Origin: Alcaligenes faecalis
Lineage (GTDB): Bacteria > Pseudomonadota > Gammaproteobacteria > Burkholderiales > Burkholderiaceae_B
Assembly: GCF_002443155.1 (NCBI RefSeq)
Contig: NZ_CP023667.1
Location: 1,364,001 to 1,428,000, forward strand
Direction of reading: 5' to 3'
Length of the DNA stretch: 64,000 nucleotides
In this document: positions 49,388-58,178 of the stretch, piece after piece
Numbering within the stretch: the first letter of the stretch is position 1
How the letters are laid out: each line of letters opens with the position of its first letter
Program-made: the position numbers and the translations under genes
Notes under the pieces: generated by a model
What the model was told of the DNA's origin: nothing
The model's database searches: none
The model's input: only the letters and a program-made list of their open reading frames with translations

Positions 49388-49679
49388 GGCTAGTTCCTGC
49401 GCTGTGAAGCAATTTTAGGATCTAGCTTATTCGAAATAAACGACAAACCCAATAAACGAAATGGTGCTGGGTGATGATGAAGCCGGATCGCTGTTGCCCT
49501 GCGACGTGAAACAAGTTCTTTTGACTCAATTACGTCTGGAGAAGTCAGATCGACACCGCAGCGTGTTTGAGTCACTGATGCGCGGGCTGATTGGTTTGCC
49601 ATGGTGTTTTTCGTGGCATTGGCGGATACGTCTCTTTCAATGCTCTGATTTAAAAAGGATTTTTCACACTGTTGATAAC
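49388..49679. other. 292-bp right end of island without a gene
   Basis: Between the antitoxin gene and the right direct repeat both strands hold short open frames without Shine-Dalgarno or recognisable similarity. No integrase fragment is apparent. Confidence 0.4.
49435..49459 (-). promoter_or_regulatory. direct repeats upstream of antitoxin gene
   Basis: AATAAACGA occurs at 49435-49443 and again at 49451-49459, 16 bp apart, 48 bp and more upstream of the antitoxin start. The spacing of one and a half helix turns could suit cooperative antitoxin binding; this is inference. Confidence 0.4.
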
Positions 49680-49692
49680 TGAGTGGGAGTGA
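49680..49692 (+). repeat. right direct repeat of guaA island (att-like)
   Basis: Exact copy of the TGAGTGGGAGTGA found at the end of guaA (44114-44126). It marks the right island boundary. Confidence 0.75.
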
Positions 49693-49736
49693 TCCCGCGT
49701 CTGGCACACCCAGACATCTAATGGCATAGGAAGTCG

Positions 49737-49763
49737 AAAGCCCGCGATAACGCGGGCTTTTTT
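49737..49763 (+). terminator. terminator beyond the island, probably that of guaA
   Basis: AAAGCCCGCG / CGCGGGCTTT with a 4-nt loop and T-run stands 45 bp after the right direct repeat. It matches the place of a guaA terminator before insertion of the island. Confidence 0.8.
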
Positions 49764-49799
49764 GTGTGTTTTCAAAAGCTTCTTAAAATCTTGTGACTG

Positions 49800-50522
49800 T
49801 CACCTTATTTTGTTCAGAAGCGCTGCCAATTCGAGCAGATTCCCGGCTTTGTAATCCCATTGATCTGGTAGTGGTGCGTCAGTTTCTTTCGACGGATTAG
49901 CCCCGTGTTCGCGCGGGACGAAAGCTGTTTTTAGCCCGCACGAACGTGCACCTTCCAAGTCGTAGTCGTGAGCGGCGACTAGCATGGCCCGTTGAGGTGA
50001 GATGTTGAGCAGTTCGCAGGCATGGAGATAGGCCCGAGGGCTGGGCTTGTAGGACTGGGACATATCAGCACCAAAAATCATGTCCCATGGCAGGTGTGCA
50101 TGTTTGGCCATATTGATCAGCAGCCGGGTATGTCCATCCGATAAGGGCGCAACGATGTAGTGTTCTTTTAATCGGGTGATGCCTTCCACTGCATCGGGCC
50201 AAGGGTCTAAGGTATGCCAAGCGTGACTGAGTATATTCAGCTCTTCGTGATCAAACTGGGAAGGGGGGAGATTGAATTGTGCCAGGCAGGTTTCCAGATT
50301 CTCCCTATTGATAGTGTCCAGAGAGGTGAAGCTGCGTTGACCTTTACGGATCGGGTCAATAGCACGGTCATAGTGTCCGACCCATGTGTCGGTAAGAGCT
50401 CTTGCGTCAATATGGCTTATGTCGTGACGCTTCAGGAATGCTTCAACTTTATCCGTAATGCTGCCTCGCCAATCGACAACCGTACCCAAAATGTCAAAGA
50501 ACAATACGTCAACATTCTTCAT
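49800..50522 (-). CDS. Haloacid dehalogenase type II-like hydrolase
   Basis: A 240-aa HAD-superfamily enzyme of the L-2-haloacid dehalogenase-like branch. The nucleophile Asp is in FFDILGTVVDWR, the second motif is APLSDGHTRLL, the Lys lies in SYKPSPRAYLHACELL and the final acidic motif is AAHDYDLEGARSCGLKTAFVPRE. The substrate may be a haloacid or a phosphate ester; the sequence does not decide. Nothing nearby points to halo-organic breakdown. Confidence 0.87.
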   Translation of the reverse strand: MKNVDVLFFDILGTVVDWRGSITDKVEAFLKRHDISHIDARALTDTWVGHYDRAIDPIRKGQRSFTSLDTINRENLETCLAQFNLPPSQFDHEELNILSHAWHTLDPWPDAVEGITRLKEHYIVAPLSDGHTRLLINMAKHAHLPWDMIFGADMSQSYKPSPRAYLHACELLNISPQRAMLVAAHDYDLEGARSCGLKTAFVPREHGANPSKETDAPLPDQWDYKAGNLLELAALLNKIR

Positions 50523-50558
50523 CTAGTAGTCTCCATTTTTCTGCGCTAAATGTCTGAC

Positions 50559-51197
50559 TCAAGGCTTTGAGTCGGCTGGCCAGGCCTGCATCGCCGCCTC
50601 AATGATGCTCTTGAGCTTTTCTGGGGAGGCTCCGTCTCGAGCCTGGATGGACAAGCCTTCCAGAACGGTCGTGTAGAAGGCTGCTAATTGGGCGATATCG
50701 GCGGACGGCGAGAGGTCTCCGTCTGTCACCCCACGGGCGAGTCGTTTTTGCAAAGCCCGCTCGCCCTCCAAGCGGTTCTGGGCCAGAAAAGCACGGACAG
50801 GCTGATTGTCAGGGGTGCCGAGCAGGGCCGACAAGACAATCATGCAGCCTCGGGGGCCTTCTGTAGTCGAATAGGCATGGGCATTGGCCTCGAGCATTGC
50901 CCTGACAGCGTCGCGGGCTGTTTTGGCATTTGCAAGGCTTTCAGTGGTAGCTCGACCCTCAAGACGATCGTACAACTGGACTGCTTCTTGAAAGAGCGCT
51001 TCCTTGCAGCCGAATGTCGCATACAGACTTGGTTTACTGACGCCCATGGCAGCGACAAGGTCCTGGATTGAAGTGCCCTCGTAGCCTTGTGCCCAAAAAA
51101 CGCGCATGGCGGCCAGAAGAGCGGAGTCCCTGTCAAAGCGTCGAGGACGGCCCAGAGTTCGCTGCTCAGCGTTTTTTTCTATTTTATCTGCACTCAT
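50559..51197 (-). CDS. TetR-family regulator
   Basis: A 212-aa repressor with an N-terminal helix-turn-helix (GRPRRFDRDSALLAAMRVFWAQGYEGTSIQDLVAAMGVSKPSLYATFGCKEALFQEAV) and a ligand-binding helical domain. ATG 51197 overlaps the SMR stop by ATGA, so both are one operon. It resembles BdcR-type TetR proteins that regulate a neighbouring SDR gene, and TetR-like operators precede the SDR gene just upstream. A longer frame runs upstream through the SMR gene but is spurious. Confidence 0.9.
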   Translation of the reverse strand: MSADKIEKNAEQRTLGRPRRFDRDSALLAAMRVFWAQGYEGTSIQDLVAAMGVSKPSLYATFGCKEALFQEAVQLYDRLEGRATTESLANAKTARDAVRAMLEANAHAYSTTEGPRGCMIVLSALLGTPDNQPVRAFLAQNRLEGERALQKRLARGVTDGDLSPSADIAQLAAFYTTVLEGLSIQARDGASPEKLKSIIEAAMQAWPADSKP

Positions 51198-51517
51198 TCT
51201 TCGATGATCCGTAAACCTGCTGTCCCGATGATGATCAAGGCTAAAAAGAGAAGTTTGATGGCTGTCACCTGCTCGCCAAAAAACAATATGCCGACAACGG
51301 CAACCCCCAATACGCCGATACTTACCCAGATTGCATAGGCAGTCCCCACAGGCAGATGCTTGAGCGACAGTCCCAGCAAGATGAGGCTTGTCATGGCAAC
51401 AACGATGCCGATCAGGCCAGGCCAGAGCTTGGTGAAGCCATCGGCTTGTTTCAAAGCTAAAGCCCAGATTATTTCCAGCATGCCAGCAACGACTAATAAT
51501 CCCCAAGCCTTGAGCAT
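51194..51517 (-). CDS. Small multidrug resistance transporter, Gdx/SugE-like
   Basis: A 107-aa, four-helix proton-coupled exporter of the SMR family. The essential Glu is in GMLEIIWALALKQADGF, and KHLPVGTAYAIWVSIGVLG is closer to the SugE/Gdx guanidinium-exporter group than to EmrE. ATG 51517 follows AAGGAAT; an upstream ATG at 51538 has none. No guanidine riboswitch motif is seen upstream; a TetR gene is instead coupled by a 4-bp overlap. Guanidinium or quaternary ammonium export is inferred. Confidence 0.88.
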   Translation of the reverse strand: MLKAWGLLVVAGMLEIIWALALKQADGFTKLWPGLIGIVVAMTSLILLGLSLKHLPVGTAYAIWVSIGVLGVAVVGILFFGEQVTAIKLLFLALIIIGTAGLRIIEE

Positions 51518-51624
51518 TTTTATTCCTTTATACGACACAGCTTGAACTTGAGCCTGCTATCGGGCTGTCGTTGCAACATGCGATGGAGCAGGGCAATGCT
51601 CCAAGCGATACACACGAATAAGCG

Positions 51625-52362
51625 TTAAGCGGTGAAACCACCGTCTACGGCCAGGGAGGCTCCGGTGATGAATTGGCTCTGGGCTTGTGCAAGATAGGCG
51701 ACGGCGGCCGCAATCTCCTGCGGGTGTGCATATCGTTTGACGGCCATTAATTCCAGCTCTGCCTGAACTGCGGGTCCATTAGCGGGGTTCATGTCTGTGT
51801 CGGTCGAGCCGGGGTCAACGATATTGACGGTGATACCGCGTTCGCCGACCTCCCGCGCCAAGCCCTTGGTAAAACCTATAAGGGCAGATTTGCTCATGGC
51901 GTAGAGCGTTACGCCGCCATAGGGTACCCGTTGTGCGAAACAAGAACCGATGGAGATGATGCGTCCACCTGAGCCCATGTATGCAAGCGCGGCCTGAGAG
52001 GCGACAAATACGGCTCTTACGTGGATGGCCAAGGTGTCGTCGATTTCCTGGAGCGTGGCGCCTTCAATGGCACCGGCATAAAACACTCCCGCGCTATTGA
52101 CGAGTATATCCAGCCGTCCTAGTTCCTGGACTGTCTGATTTACCGCCTCGCGTACCGCATGCGGGTCGCGGCTATCTGCTTTGAGGCTCAGAACCCGGCC
52201 AGTTTGGCCGTTCAGTTTGTTGGTCAAAACTTTGGCGGCCTGATCCGATGCAGAGTATGTGAAAGCAACGTTGGCCCCCTCTTGGGCGAGGCGTTGAACA
52301 ATTGCAGCACCAATGCCGCGAGATCCTCCGGTTACGAGGGCGACTTTGCCATGAAATTGCAT
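51625..52362 (-). CDS. Short-chain dehydrogenase/reductase (BdcA-like)
   Basis: A classical 245-aa SDR: TGGSRGIG cofactor motif (about residues 11-18), NSAGVFYAG, the Ser in ISIGSCF, catalytic YAMSK, and the C-terminal ITGASLAVDGGF. The pattern resembles the FabG/BdcA group. AAGGAT lies 6 bases before ATG 52362. Two TetR-type operator sequences upstream and a TetR gene downstream suggest regulated expression. The substrate is unknown. Confidence 0.88.
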   Translation of the reverse strand: MQFHGKVALVTGGSRGIGAAIVQRLAQEGANVAFTYSASDQAAKVLTNKLNGQTGRVLSLKADSRDPHAVREAVNQTVQELGRLDILVNSAGVFYAGAIEGATLQEIDDTLAIHVRAVFVASQAALAYMGSGGRIISIGSCFAQRVPYGGVTLYAMSKSALIGFTKGLAREVGERGITVNIVDPGSTDTDMNPANGPAVQAELELMAVKRYAHPQEIAAAVAYLAQAQSQFITGASLAVDGGFTA

Positions 52363-52377
52363 TGCTTATCCTTTTTT

Positions 52378-52447
52378 GTACCGATCGGTTTAAAAAATAT
52401 AAATCCATTCGTTTGGTTTGGCAAGGATTTTGTACTGATCGTTTAAA
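52378..52447 (-). promoter_or_regulatory. two TetR-type operators before SDR gene
   Basis: GTACCGATCGGTTTAAA (52378-52394) contains the perfect 10-bp palindrome ACCGATCGGT; a close copy, GTACTGATCGTTTAAA, lies at 52432-52447 in the same orientation. ACCGATCGGT-like sites are typical of TetR repressors. The likely binder is the TetR protein encoded at 50559-51197. Confidence 0.6.
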
Positions 52448-52555
52448 TAAGGTTCTGCAAGTAATGTTTCTGGCCTGGCTCTTCAGGAGAACGACTTTCA
52501 TCTGCTGTTATTCGCGAGCATCTGGGGGAGGTGTGATGCAAGCTTGGCGGTTTTT

Positions 52556-53470
52556 CTACGTCTTGCTCTGGCCTGCGGGAAAAGCCTGTGCGGGCGCTCG
52601 AGCCAGCTCCATAAACGCCTGCAGATAGTCAATCACCGCCTCCGTCTCCCTCATCCCCAGGAAGATCTGCTTGGCGATCCCGTGCTTGCCTAACTTGACT
52701 GGCACCACATCCAGCTTCTCTGCATATTCTTCCACCAGCCATCGCGGCAGCGCGGCTACTCCACGTCCACTAGCCACCATCTGCATCATGATGTCTGTTG
52801 TCTCAATCGCCTTGTGGCGTCGGGGGGCGATGCCGGCGGGCAGCAGAAACTGGTTGTAGATATCCAGCCTGTCTATGTCCACCGGATAGGAAATCAGCAC
52901 TTCCCGGTCCAGGTCTTTGGGTTTGGCATAGTCCACCTTGGCCAGCGCGTGAGCTTTATTGACCACCAGCACCTGCTCGTAATCGAACACGGGCTCGAAC
53001 TTCAGGCCTGGCTTGTAAAGCGGGTCTGGGGTAACCAGCAGATCAATTTCATAGCCAAACAGCGCGCCAATGCCGCCGAACTGGAATTTCTGCTTCACAT
53101 CCACATCCACGTCTGGCCAGGCGCTGAGATACGGCGAGACGATCTTCAGCAGCCATTGATAGCAGGGGTGGCACTCCATGCCGATACGTAGCGAGCCTCG
53201 CTCGCCTTGAGCGAACTGGCCCAAGCGCTCTTCGGCCAGATCCAGCTGCGGCAGGACGCGGTTGGCGACAGCCAGTAGATACTGCCCGGCTTGAGTCAGT
53301 TGCAGGCTACGGCCTTCGCGACGCCAGATTTCTGTGCCCAGTTGCTGCTCCAGTTTTCGCATGGTGTGGCTAAGGGCGGATTGAGTAACGTGCAGCACGG
53401 CAGCAGCGGCGGTCAGGGACCCTTGCTTGTCAACTTGCTGGACGACGGCCAGATGGATGCGCTCTAACAT
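52556..53470 (-). CDS. metR: LysR-family regulator MetR
   Basis: Homocysteine-responsive activator of methionine genes. The 304-aa protein has the LysR helix-turn-helix (GSLTAAAAVLHVTQSALSHTMRKLEQQLG) and a MetR-like effector domain with GMECHPCYQWL, VFDYEQVLVVNKAHALAK, ISYPVDIDRLDIYNQFLLPAGIAP and VASGRGVAALPRWLVEEY, closely matching E. coli MetR in order. It is divergent from metE, with a MetR box between them. Confidence 0.93.
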   Translation of the reverse strand: MLERIHLAVVQQVDKQGSLTAAAAVLHVTQSALSHTMRKLEQQLGTEIWRREGRSLQLTQAGQYLLAVANRVLPQLDLAEERLGQFAQGERGSLRIGMECHPCYQWLLKIVSPYLSAWPDVDVDVKQKFQFGGIGALFGYEIDLLVTPDPLYKPGLKFEPVFDYEQVLVVNKAHALAKVDYAKPKDLDREVLISYPVDIDRLDIYNQFLLPAGIAPRRHKAIETTDIMMQMVASGRGVAALPRWLVEEYAEKLDVVPVKLGKHGIAKQIFLGMRETEAVIDYLQAFMELARAPAQAFPAGQSKT

Positions 53471-53476
53471 GATACG

Positions 53477-53489
53477 TGAATGATATTCA
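53477..53489. promoter_or_regulatory. MetR box
   Basis: TGAATGATATTCA fits the MetR consensus TGAA-N5-TTCA exactly. It lies 7 bp upstream of the metR start and 92 bp upstream of metE, where it can serve both activation of metE and autoregulation. Confidence 0.85.
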
Positions 53490-53511
53490 TGGATTGGTGA
53501 GATAAGACCAT

Positions 53512-53540
53512 TTTACTTCATTGATACGGCTTCCTACAAT
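53512..53540 (+). promoter_or_regulatory. metE promoter
   Basis: TTTACT (53512-53517) and TACAAT (53535-53540) are 17 bp apart, in the correct position downstream of the MetR box and 41 bp before the metE start. Confidence 0.55.
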
Positions 53541-53581
53541 GCAAGTCATTCTTTAATCCACTGGCCTATTGAGAGCAGCAC

Positions 53582-55873
53582 ATGACGACGATTCATAATC
53601 TTGGCTTTCCGCGCATTGGCGCCAAACGGGAACTGAAGTTCGCCTTGGAGTCTTACTGGAAGGGCGAATCTTCGCGTGACGAACTCAAGATGCTGGGTGC
53701 TCAACTGCGCCAGCGTCACTGGGAGAACCAGGCCGGTCTGGACCTGGTGCCCGTGGGTGATTTTTCTTTTTACGATCAGGTGCTGGATGCCAGCTTCTTG
53801 CTGGGCAACTTGCCCGAGCGTGTGCAGGGCTTTCATGGTGATGAGCTGGATAACTACTTCCGCGTAGCACGCGGTCGTTCGGCCAAAGGTCTGGAAGATC
53901 ACAGCGCCTGCTGCGGTGGTGTGGCTGCTGGTGAAATGACCAAATGGTTCGACACCAACTATCACTACATCGTCCCCGAATTTACGGCTGACACCCAGTT
54001 CAAGCTGGACGCCTCGCGTTTGCTGGAGCAGTTGGCTGAAGCCAAGGCGCAAGGCGTGAAAGCCAAGCCTGTGATTATTGGTCCCGTGACTTATCTGGCA
54101 CTGGGCAAGGCCAAGGACGAATCCAACAAGCTGGCCCTGCTGGATCGCTTGCTGCCTGTGTATGTCCAATTGCTGGATACGCTGGCCAAAGCAGGCGTGG
54201 AGTGGGTGCAGATTGATGAGCCTATTCTGGTTACCGAACTGGATGCCGATTGGCAGCAAGCGTTCAAAACCGCTTATCAGCAACTGAAGGCTGCTGGCGT
54301 GAAGTTGCTGGTCGCGACTTACTTTGGTCAACTGCTGGAAAATGCCGCTTTGGCCGCCAGCTTGCCTGTCGCCGGTTTGCATGTGGATGCCATCAATGAT
54401 CGTGATGGCGTGGATGCACTGCTCAAGCTTTTGGGTGATGAGAAGGTCTTGTCCCTGGGCGTGATCAATGGTCGCAATATCTGGAAAACAGATTTGACCG
54501 CCGTGCTGGACTGGGTTGAGCCCATCGCCAAGCAATTGGGTGACCGTTTGTGGATTGCTCCTTCCTGCTCGCTGCTGCACGTGCCGGTTGATCTGGACAG
54601 CGAACAAAAGCTGGATGCTGATGTGAAGTCCTGGTTGGCGTTTGCCTTGCAAAAGCTGGATGAACTGCGGGTATTGGGCAAAGCCTTGAGCCAAGGTCGT
54701 GATGCCGTCAAGGCAGAGCTGGCCGAGAACCTGGCCGCTTTGACTGCCCGTCGCAACTCGCCCCGGGTGAACAATCCTGCGGTGAAAGCAGCGGTGGCTC
54801 GTATTTCGGCCGAGCTGGGCAAGCGCAAGAGCGTTTACGCACAGCGTGCCTCCAAGCAAGCTGAATTCCTGAAGTTGCCCGCATTCCCCACCACGACGAT
54901 TGGTTCTTTCCCGCAAACGGTAGAAATTCGCCGTGCTCGTAGCGAGTTCAAGGCCGGTCGTCTGGACGAAAACAGCTACCAGGCCGCCATGCGTGCCGAG
55001 ATTGAGCGCAGCGTACGTGAGCAGGAAAAACTGGGTCTGGACGTGTTGGTGCACGGCGAAGCCGAGCGCAACGACATGGTCGAATACTTTGGTGAACAGC
55101 TGGACGGTTACGCATTCAGCCAATTCGGTTGGGTGCAGTCTTACGGTTCGCGCTGCGTTAAACCACCCATCCTGTTTGGTGACATCAGCCGTCCTCAAGC
55201 CATGACGGTGGAGTGGATCACCTACGCCCAGTCCCTGACCCAAAAACCCATGAAGGGCATGTTGACCGGCCCTGTGACGATTTTGAACTGGTCCTTTGTG
55301 CGTGATGATCAGCCTCGTTCGGCTTCTTGCCTGCAACTGGCGCTGGCCATTCGCGAAGAAGTGCTGGATCTGGAAAAGGCCGGTGTGCATGTGATTCAGA
55401 TCGACGAAGCCGCCTTGCGTGAAGGCTTGCCACTGCGTAAATCGCAATGGCAAAGCTACCTGGACTGGGCCGTGGAAAGCTTCCGCATCACCGCCAACGG
55501 CGTGGGTGACGAGACGCAAATCCACACACACATGTGCTACTCGGAATTCAACGACATCATTTCCTCCATCGCTGATATGGATGCGGACGTGATCACCATT
55601 GAAACCAGCCGTTCGGACATGGAGTTGCTGGAAGCCTTCGAAAACTTCCAGTACCCCAACGAGATCGGCCCTGGCGTGTACGACATTCACTCGCCCAATA
55701 TTCCGACCGAGCAGCACATTGTGAATTTGATGAAGAAAGCCGCCGAGCGCGTGCCAGCAGAACGTCTGTGGGTGAACCCCGACTGCGGTCTGAAGACACG
55801 CCAATGGGCTGAGGTGATTCCAGCTTTGACCAATATGGTGGCCGCAGCGAAAGCATTGCGGGCAAGTACCTGA
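53582..55873 (+). CDS. metE: Cobalamin-independent methionine synthase
   Basis: Transfers a methyl group from methyltetrahydrofolate-triglutamate to homocysteine without B12. The 763-aa protein has both beta-alpha barrels: N-terminal [23 protein letters not shown] and [13 protein letters not shown], then the C-terminal catalytic barrel with [46 protein letters not shown] and NPDCGLKTR, which supply the zinc-binding His, Cys, Glu and Cys. It is controlled by divergent metR. Confidence 0.97.
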   Translation: MTTIHNLGFPRIGAKRELKFALESYWKGESSRDELKMLGAQLRQRHWENQAGLDLVPVGDFSFYDQVLDASFLLGNLPERVQGFHGDELDNYFRVARGRSAKGLEDHSACCGGVAAGEMTKWFDTNYHYIVPEFTADTQFKLDASRLLEQLAEAKAQGVKAKPVIIGPVTYLALGKAKDESNKLALLDRLLPVYVQLLDTLAKAGVEWVQIDEPILVTELDADWQQAFKTAYQQLKAAGVKLLVATYFGQLLENAALAASLPVAGLHVDAINDRDGVDALLKLLGDEKVLSLGVINGRNIWKTDLTAVLDWVEPIAKQLGDRLWIAPSCSLLHVPVDLDSEQKLDADVKSWLAFALQKLDELRVLGKALSQGRDAVKAELAENLAALTARRNSPRVNNPAVKAAVARISAELGKRKSVYAQRASKQAEFLKLPAFPTTTIGSFPQTVEIRRARSEFKAGRLDENSYQAAMRAEIERSVREQEKLGLDVLVHGEAERNDMVEYFGEQLDGYAFSQFGWVQSYGSRCVKPPILFGDISRPQAMTVEWITYAQSLTQKPMKGMLTGPVTILNWSFVRDDQPRSASCLQLALAIREEVLDLEKAGVHVIQIDEAALREGLPLRKSQWQSYLDWAVESFRITANGVGDETQIHTHMCYSEFNDIISSIADMDADVITIETSRSDMELLEAFENFQYPNEIGPGVYDIHSPNIPTEQHIVNLMKKAAERVPAERLWVNPDCGLKTRQWAEVIPALTNMVAAAKALRAST

Positions 55874-55898
55874 TCCGATCAGGAGTGAGTTTGGCGGA

Positions 55899-55928
55899 AG
55901 GTCCCGGCCAAATGCCGGGACTTTTTTT
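55899..55928 (+). terminator. metE terminator
   Basis: GTCCCGGC and GCCGGGAC pair around a 5-nt loop and are followed by seven T residues, 28 bp after metE. It separates metE from the mesX-mesD unit. Confidence 0.88.
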
Positions 55929-56034
55929 GAGGGCGATTCAACACTGTTTTCTGGCTTCACCAGGAAGAAGAGAGCAAGCAGTACAGCCCCCGAAGCAGAT
56001 CCGACAAACAGTGCAACATATACATAAATAAGAT

Positions 56035-56077
56035 GAATTTATTTTTCCAGATCAGTGGCTGGGCTGAAAATAAATTC
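56035..56077 (+). promoter_or_regulatory. 11-bp inverted repeat upstream of mesX
   Basis: GAATTTATTTT (56035-56045) and AAAATAAATTC (56067-56077) are perfect inverted copies with 21 bases between, ending 34 bp before the mesX ATG. It could be an operator or an mRNA hairpin. No T-run follows and it does not match the MetR box. Confidence 0.5.
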
Positions 56078-56111
56078 GAGATTGAAATCAGAAATTAGGG
56101 CATACATAAAA

Positions 56112-57089
56112 ATGAACAAAGAATTCGCGTTCAGCATCAAAAGCATCCGTTTTGATGAAAACTACCGTCCATCCGACAACACACGCATCACCACCAATTT
56201 TGCCAACTTGGCCCGTGGTGAAAGCCGTCAGCAAAACCTGCGCAATACCCTGAAGATGATCGACAATCGCTTCAACAATCTGGCCCATTGGGACAACCCG
56301 AATGGGGATCGTTACTCGGTTGAACTGGATATTATGTCAGTTGATATTGATGTTGAAGGCAATGGCTCTACATTCCCTACCATCGAAATCCTGAAAACCA
56401 ATATCGTTGACCACAAGGAAAACAAGCGTATTGAAGGGATTGTGGGCAACAACTTCTCTTCGTATGTGCGTGATTACGATTTCAGCGTGGTTCTGCTGGA
56501 GCACAACAAGAACAAAAATGGTTTCAGCGCTCCGGAAGGCTTTGGTGACTTGCATGGCAAGTTGTTCAAGGCTTTCGTGAACTCCACGCTGTATCAGGAA
56601 AACTTCAACAAATCCCCCGTGATTTGCCTGAGCGTGTCCAGCAGCAAGGTCTACCACCGTACAGGTAATCAGCATCCCGTATTGGGCGTTGAATACCAGC
56701 AAAATGAGTTTTCGCCGACCGATGAGTACTTCGCAAAAATGGGTCTGCAGGTTCGTTATTTCATGCCCCCAAATAGCGTGGCGCCTTTGGCTTTTTATTT
56801 CCGTGGCGATTTGCTCAGTGACTACACGAATCTGGAATTAATCAGTACCATCAGCACGATGGAGACATTCCAGAAAATCTATCGACCCGAGATTTACAAT
56901 GCCAACTCGGCAGCAGGAATGCGCTATCAGCCCAGCCTGAAAAATGCGGATCATTCGGTTACGCAAATTGTCTACGATCGTGAAGAACGTAGCCGTCTGG
57001 CGGTTGAGCAGGGCCGGTTTACTGAAGAAAGTTTTATCAAGCCATACAAAGTTATTCTTGATCAATGGGCAGCCAGTTACGCGCTTTGA
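56112..57089 (+). CDS. mesX: MesX (DUF1852), partner of MesD
   Basis: A 325-aa protein of the DUF1852 family, required with MesD for a folate-independent, oxygen-dependent methionine synthesis route reported for Acinetobacter baylyi. Recognised from the start MNKEFAFSIKSIRFDENYRPSDNTRITTNFANLARG and the stretch YSVELDIMSVDIDVEG, and by its place directly before a MetE-core gene. No cofactor motif can be pointed to. ATG 56112 is preferred; an in-frame codon at 56055 would add 19 residues. Confidence 0.88.
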   Translation: MNKEFAFSIKSIRFDENYRPSDNTRITTNFANLARGESRQQNLRNTLKMIDNRFNNLAHWDNPNGDRYSVELDIMSVDIDVEGNGSTFPTIEILKTNIVDHKENKRIEGIVGNNFSSYVRDYDFSVVLLEHNKNKNGFSAPEGFGDLHGKLFKAFVNSTLYQENFNKSPVICLSVSSSKVYHRTGNQHPVLGVEYQQNEFSPTDEYFAKMGLQVRYFMPPNSVAPLAFYFRGDLLSDYTNLELISTISTMETFQKIYRPEIYNANSAAGMRYQPSLKNADHSVTQIVYDREERSRLAVEQGRFTEESFIKPYKVILDQWAASYAL

Positions 57090-57117
57090 TTCATCAAAAA
57101 CAACAAGGTTATTTATT

Positions 57118-58146
57118 ATGAAAAAATTGCTACCCACCTCCACCGCTGGCAGTTTGCCTAAACCCTCCTGGCTTGCTGAACCCGAGAAACTTTGGTCGCC
57201 CTGGAGACTGGAAGGTGAGGACCTGGTCGAAGGCAAGAAAGATGCACTGCGCTTGTCCTTGCAAGAACAATTGCATGCCGGTATTGACCTGATTAGCGAC
57301 GGCGAACAAACCCGCCAGCACTTTGTCACGACCTTTATCGAGCATCTGGAAGGTGTCGATTTTGAAAAGCGCGAGACCGTGCGTATTCGTGACCGTTACG
57401 ATGCCAGCGTGCCAACCGTTGTGGGGGCCGTGACGCGTCCCAAATCCGTGTTTGTGGATGATGCCAAATTCTTGCGTCAGCAAACTTCGCAGCCGATCAA
57501 ATGGGCGCTGCCTGGCCCCATGACCATGATCGATACGCTGTACGACAACCACTACAAGAGCCGTGAAAAACTGGCTTGGGAATTTGCCAAGATCCTGAAC
57601 CAGGAAGCCAAAGAGCTGGAAGCCGCCGGCGTGGATATCATCCAGTTTGACGAGCCCGCTTTCAACGTGTTCTTTGACGAAGTGAACGACTGGGGTATTG
57701 CTACTCTGGAACGTGCCATCGAAGGTCTGAAGTGCGAAACTGCCGTGCACATTTGCTACGGCTACGGCATCAAGGCCAACACCGACTGGAAAAAGACTCT
57801 TGGCTCGGAATGGCGTCAGTACGAAGAGTCCTTCCCGAAGCTGCAGCAATCCAAGATCGACATCATTTCCCTGGAGTGCCAGAACTCTCACGTTCCCATG
57901 GATTTGATCGAACTGATCCGTGGCAAGAAAGTGATGGTTGGCGCCATTGACGTGGCCACCAACGTGATTGAAACCGCTGACGAAGTGGCCAACACACTGC
58001 GCAAGGCGCTGAAGTTTGTGGACGCTGACAAGCTGTACCCCTCCACCAACTGCGGTATGGCACCTTTGCCACGCGCCGTGGCTCGCGGCAAGCTGCACGC
58101 CCTGAGCGCCGGTGCTGAAATCGTTCGTAAGGAACTGTCGGCCTGA
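57118..58146 (+). CDS. mesD: MesD, MetE-core methionine synthase
   Basis: A 342-aa single-barrel protein matching only the catalytic C-terminal half of MetE. It keeps STAGSLPKPSWL, SDGEQTRQHFVTTFIEHLEG, GPMTMIDTLYDNHY, IIQFDEPAFNVFFDE, HICYGYGIKANTDWK, LECQNSH and PSTNCGMAPLPRAVA, so the zinc ligand positions (His, Cys, Glu, Cys type) are visible. It lacks the folate-binding N-terminal barrel. Together with mesX 28 bp upstream it fits the MesD/MesX system, in which the methyl donor is not methyl-folate and is still unclear. Confidence 0.9.
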   Translation: MKKLLPTSTAGSLPKPSWLAEPEKLWSPWRLEGEDLVEGKKDALRLSLQEQLHAGIDLISDGEQTRQHFVTTFIEHLEGVDFEKRETVRIRDRYDASVPTVVGAVTRPKSVFVDDAKFLRQQTSQPIKWALPGPMTMIDTLYDNHYKSREKLAWEFAKILNQEAKELEAAGVDIIQFDEPAFNVFFDEVNDWGIATLERAIEGLKCETAVHICYGYGIKANTDWKKTLGSEWRQYEESFPKLQQSKIDIISLECQNSHVPMDLIELIRGKKVMVGAIDVATNVIETADEVANTLRKALKFVDADKLYPSTNCGMAPLPRAVARGKLHALSAGAEIVRKELSA

Positions 58147-58178
58147 TAGGCTTGATGCCTGCACGTTAGCGAGTTCAG

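Larger units (their letters stand above)
44114..49692. mobile_element. Integrated 5.6-kb genomic island at guaA
   Basis: The segment lies between two 13-bp copies of TGAGTGGGAGTGA. The left copy is the guaA 3' end; just outside the right copy stands a hairpin terminator (49737-49763) that fits guaA, which otherwise has none. Cargo, all on the minus strand, is a HTH antitoxin, a PIN toxin and a large SIR2-like protein. Bases inside are visibly poorer in GC than the flanking housekeeping genes. No integrase, transposase or excisionase of a phage type is present, so the island is either decayed or moved by an enzyme encoded elsewhere. Confidence 0.72.

Noticed and set aside
49388..49679. Integrase remnant at the right end of the guaA island
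   Set aside because: Short frames here lack the tyrosine-recombinase box residues; nothing supports a pseudogene.
51518..51624. Guanidine riboswitch before the Gdx-like SMR gene
   Set aside because: Only a small hairpin (GGAGCA / TGCTCC) is visible; no paired ACGR loops or other ykkC-type features.
53546..55960. 804-codon frame antisense to metE
   Set aside because: Mirror of the metE codon pattern; the plus-strand protein is unambiguous.
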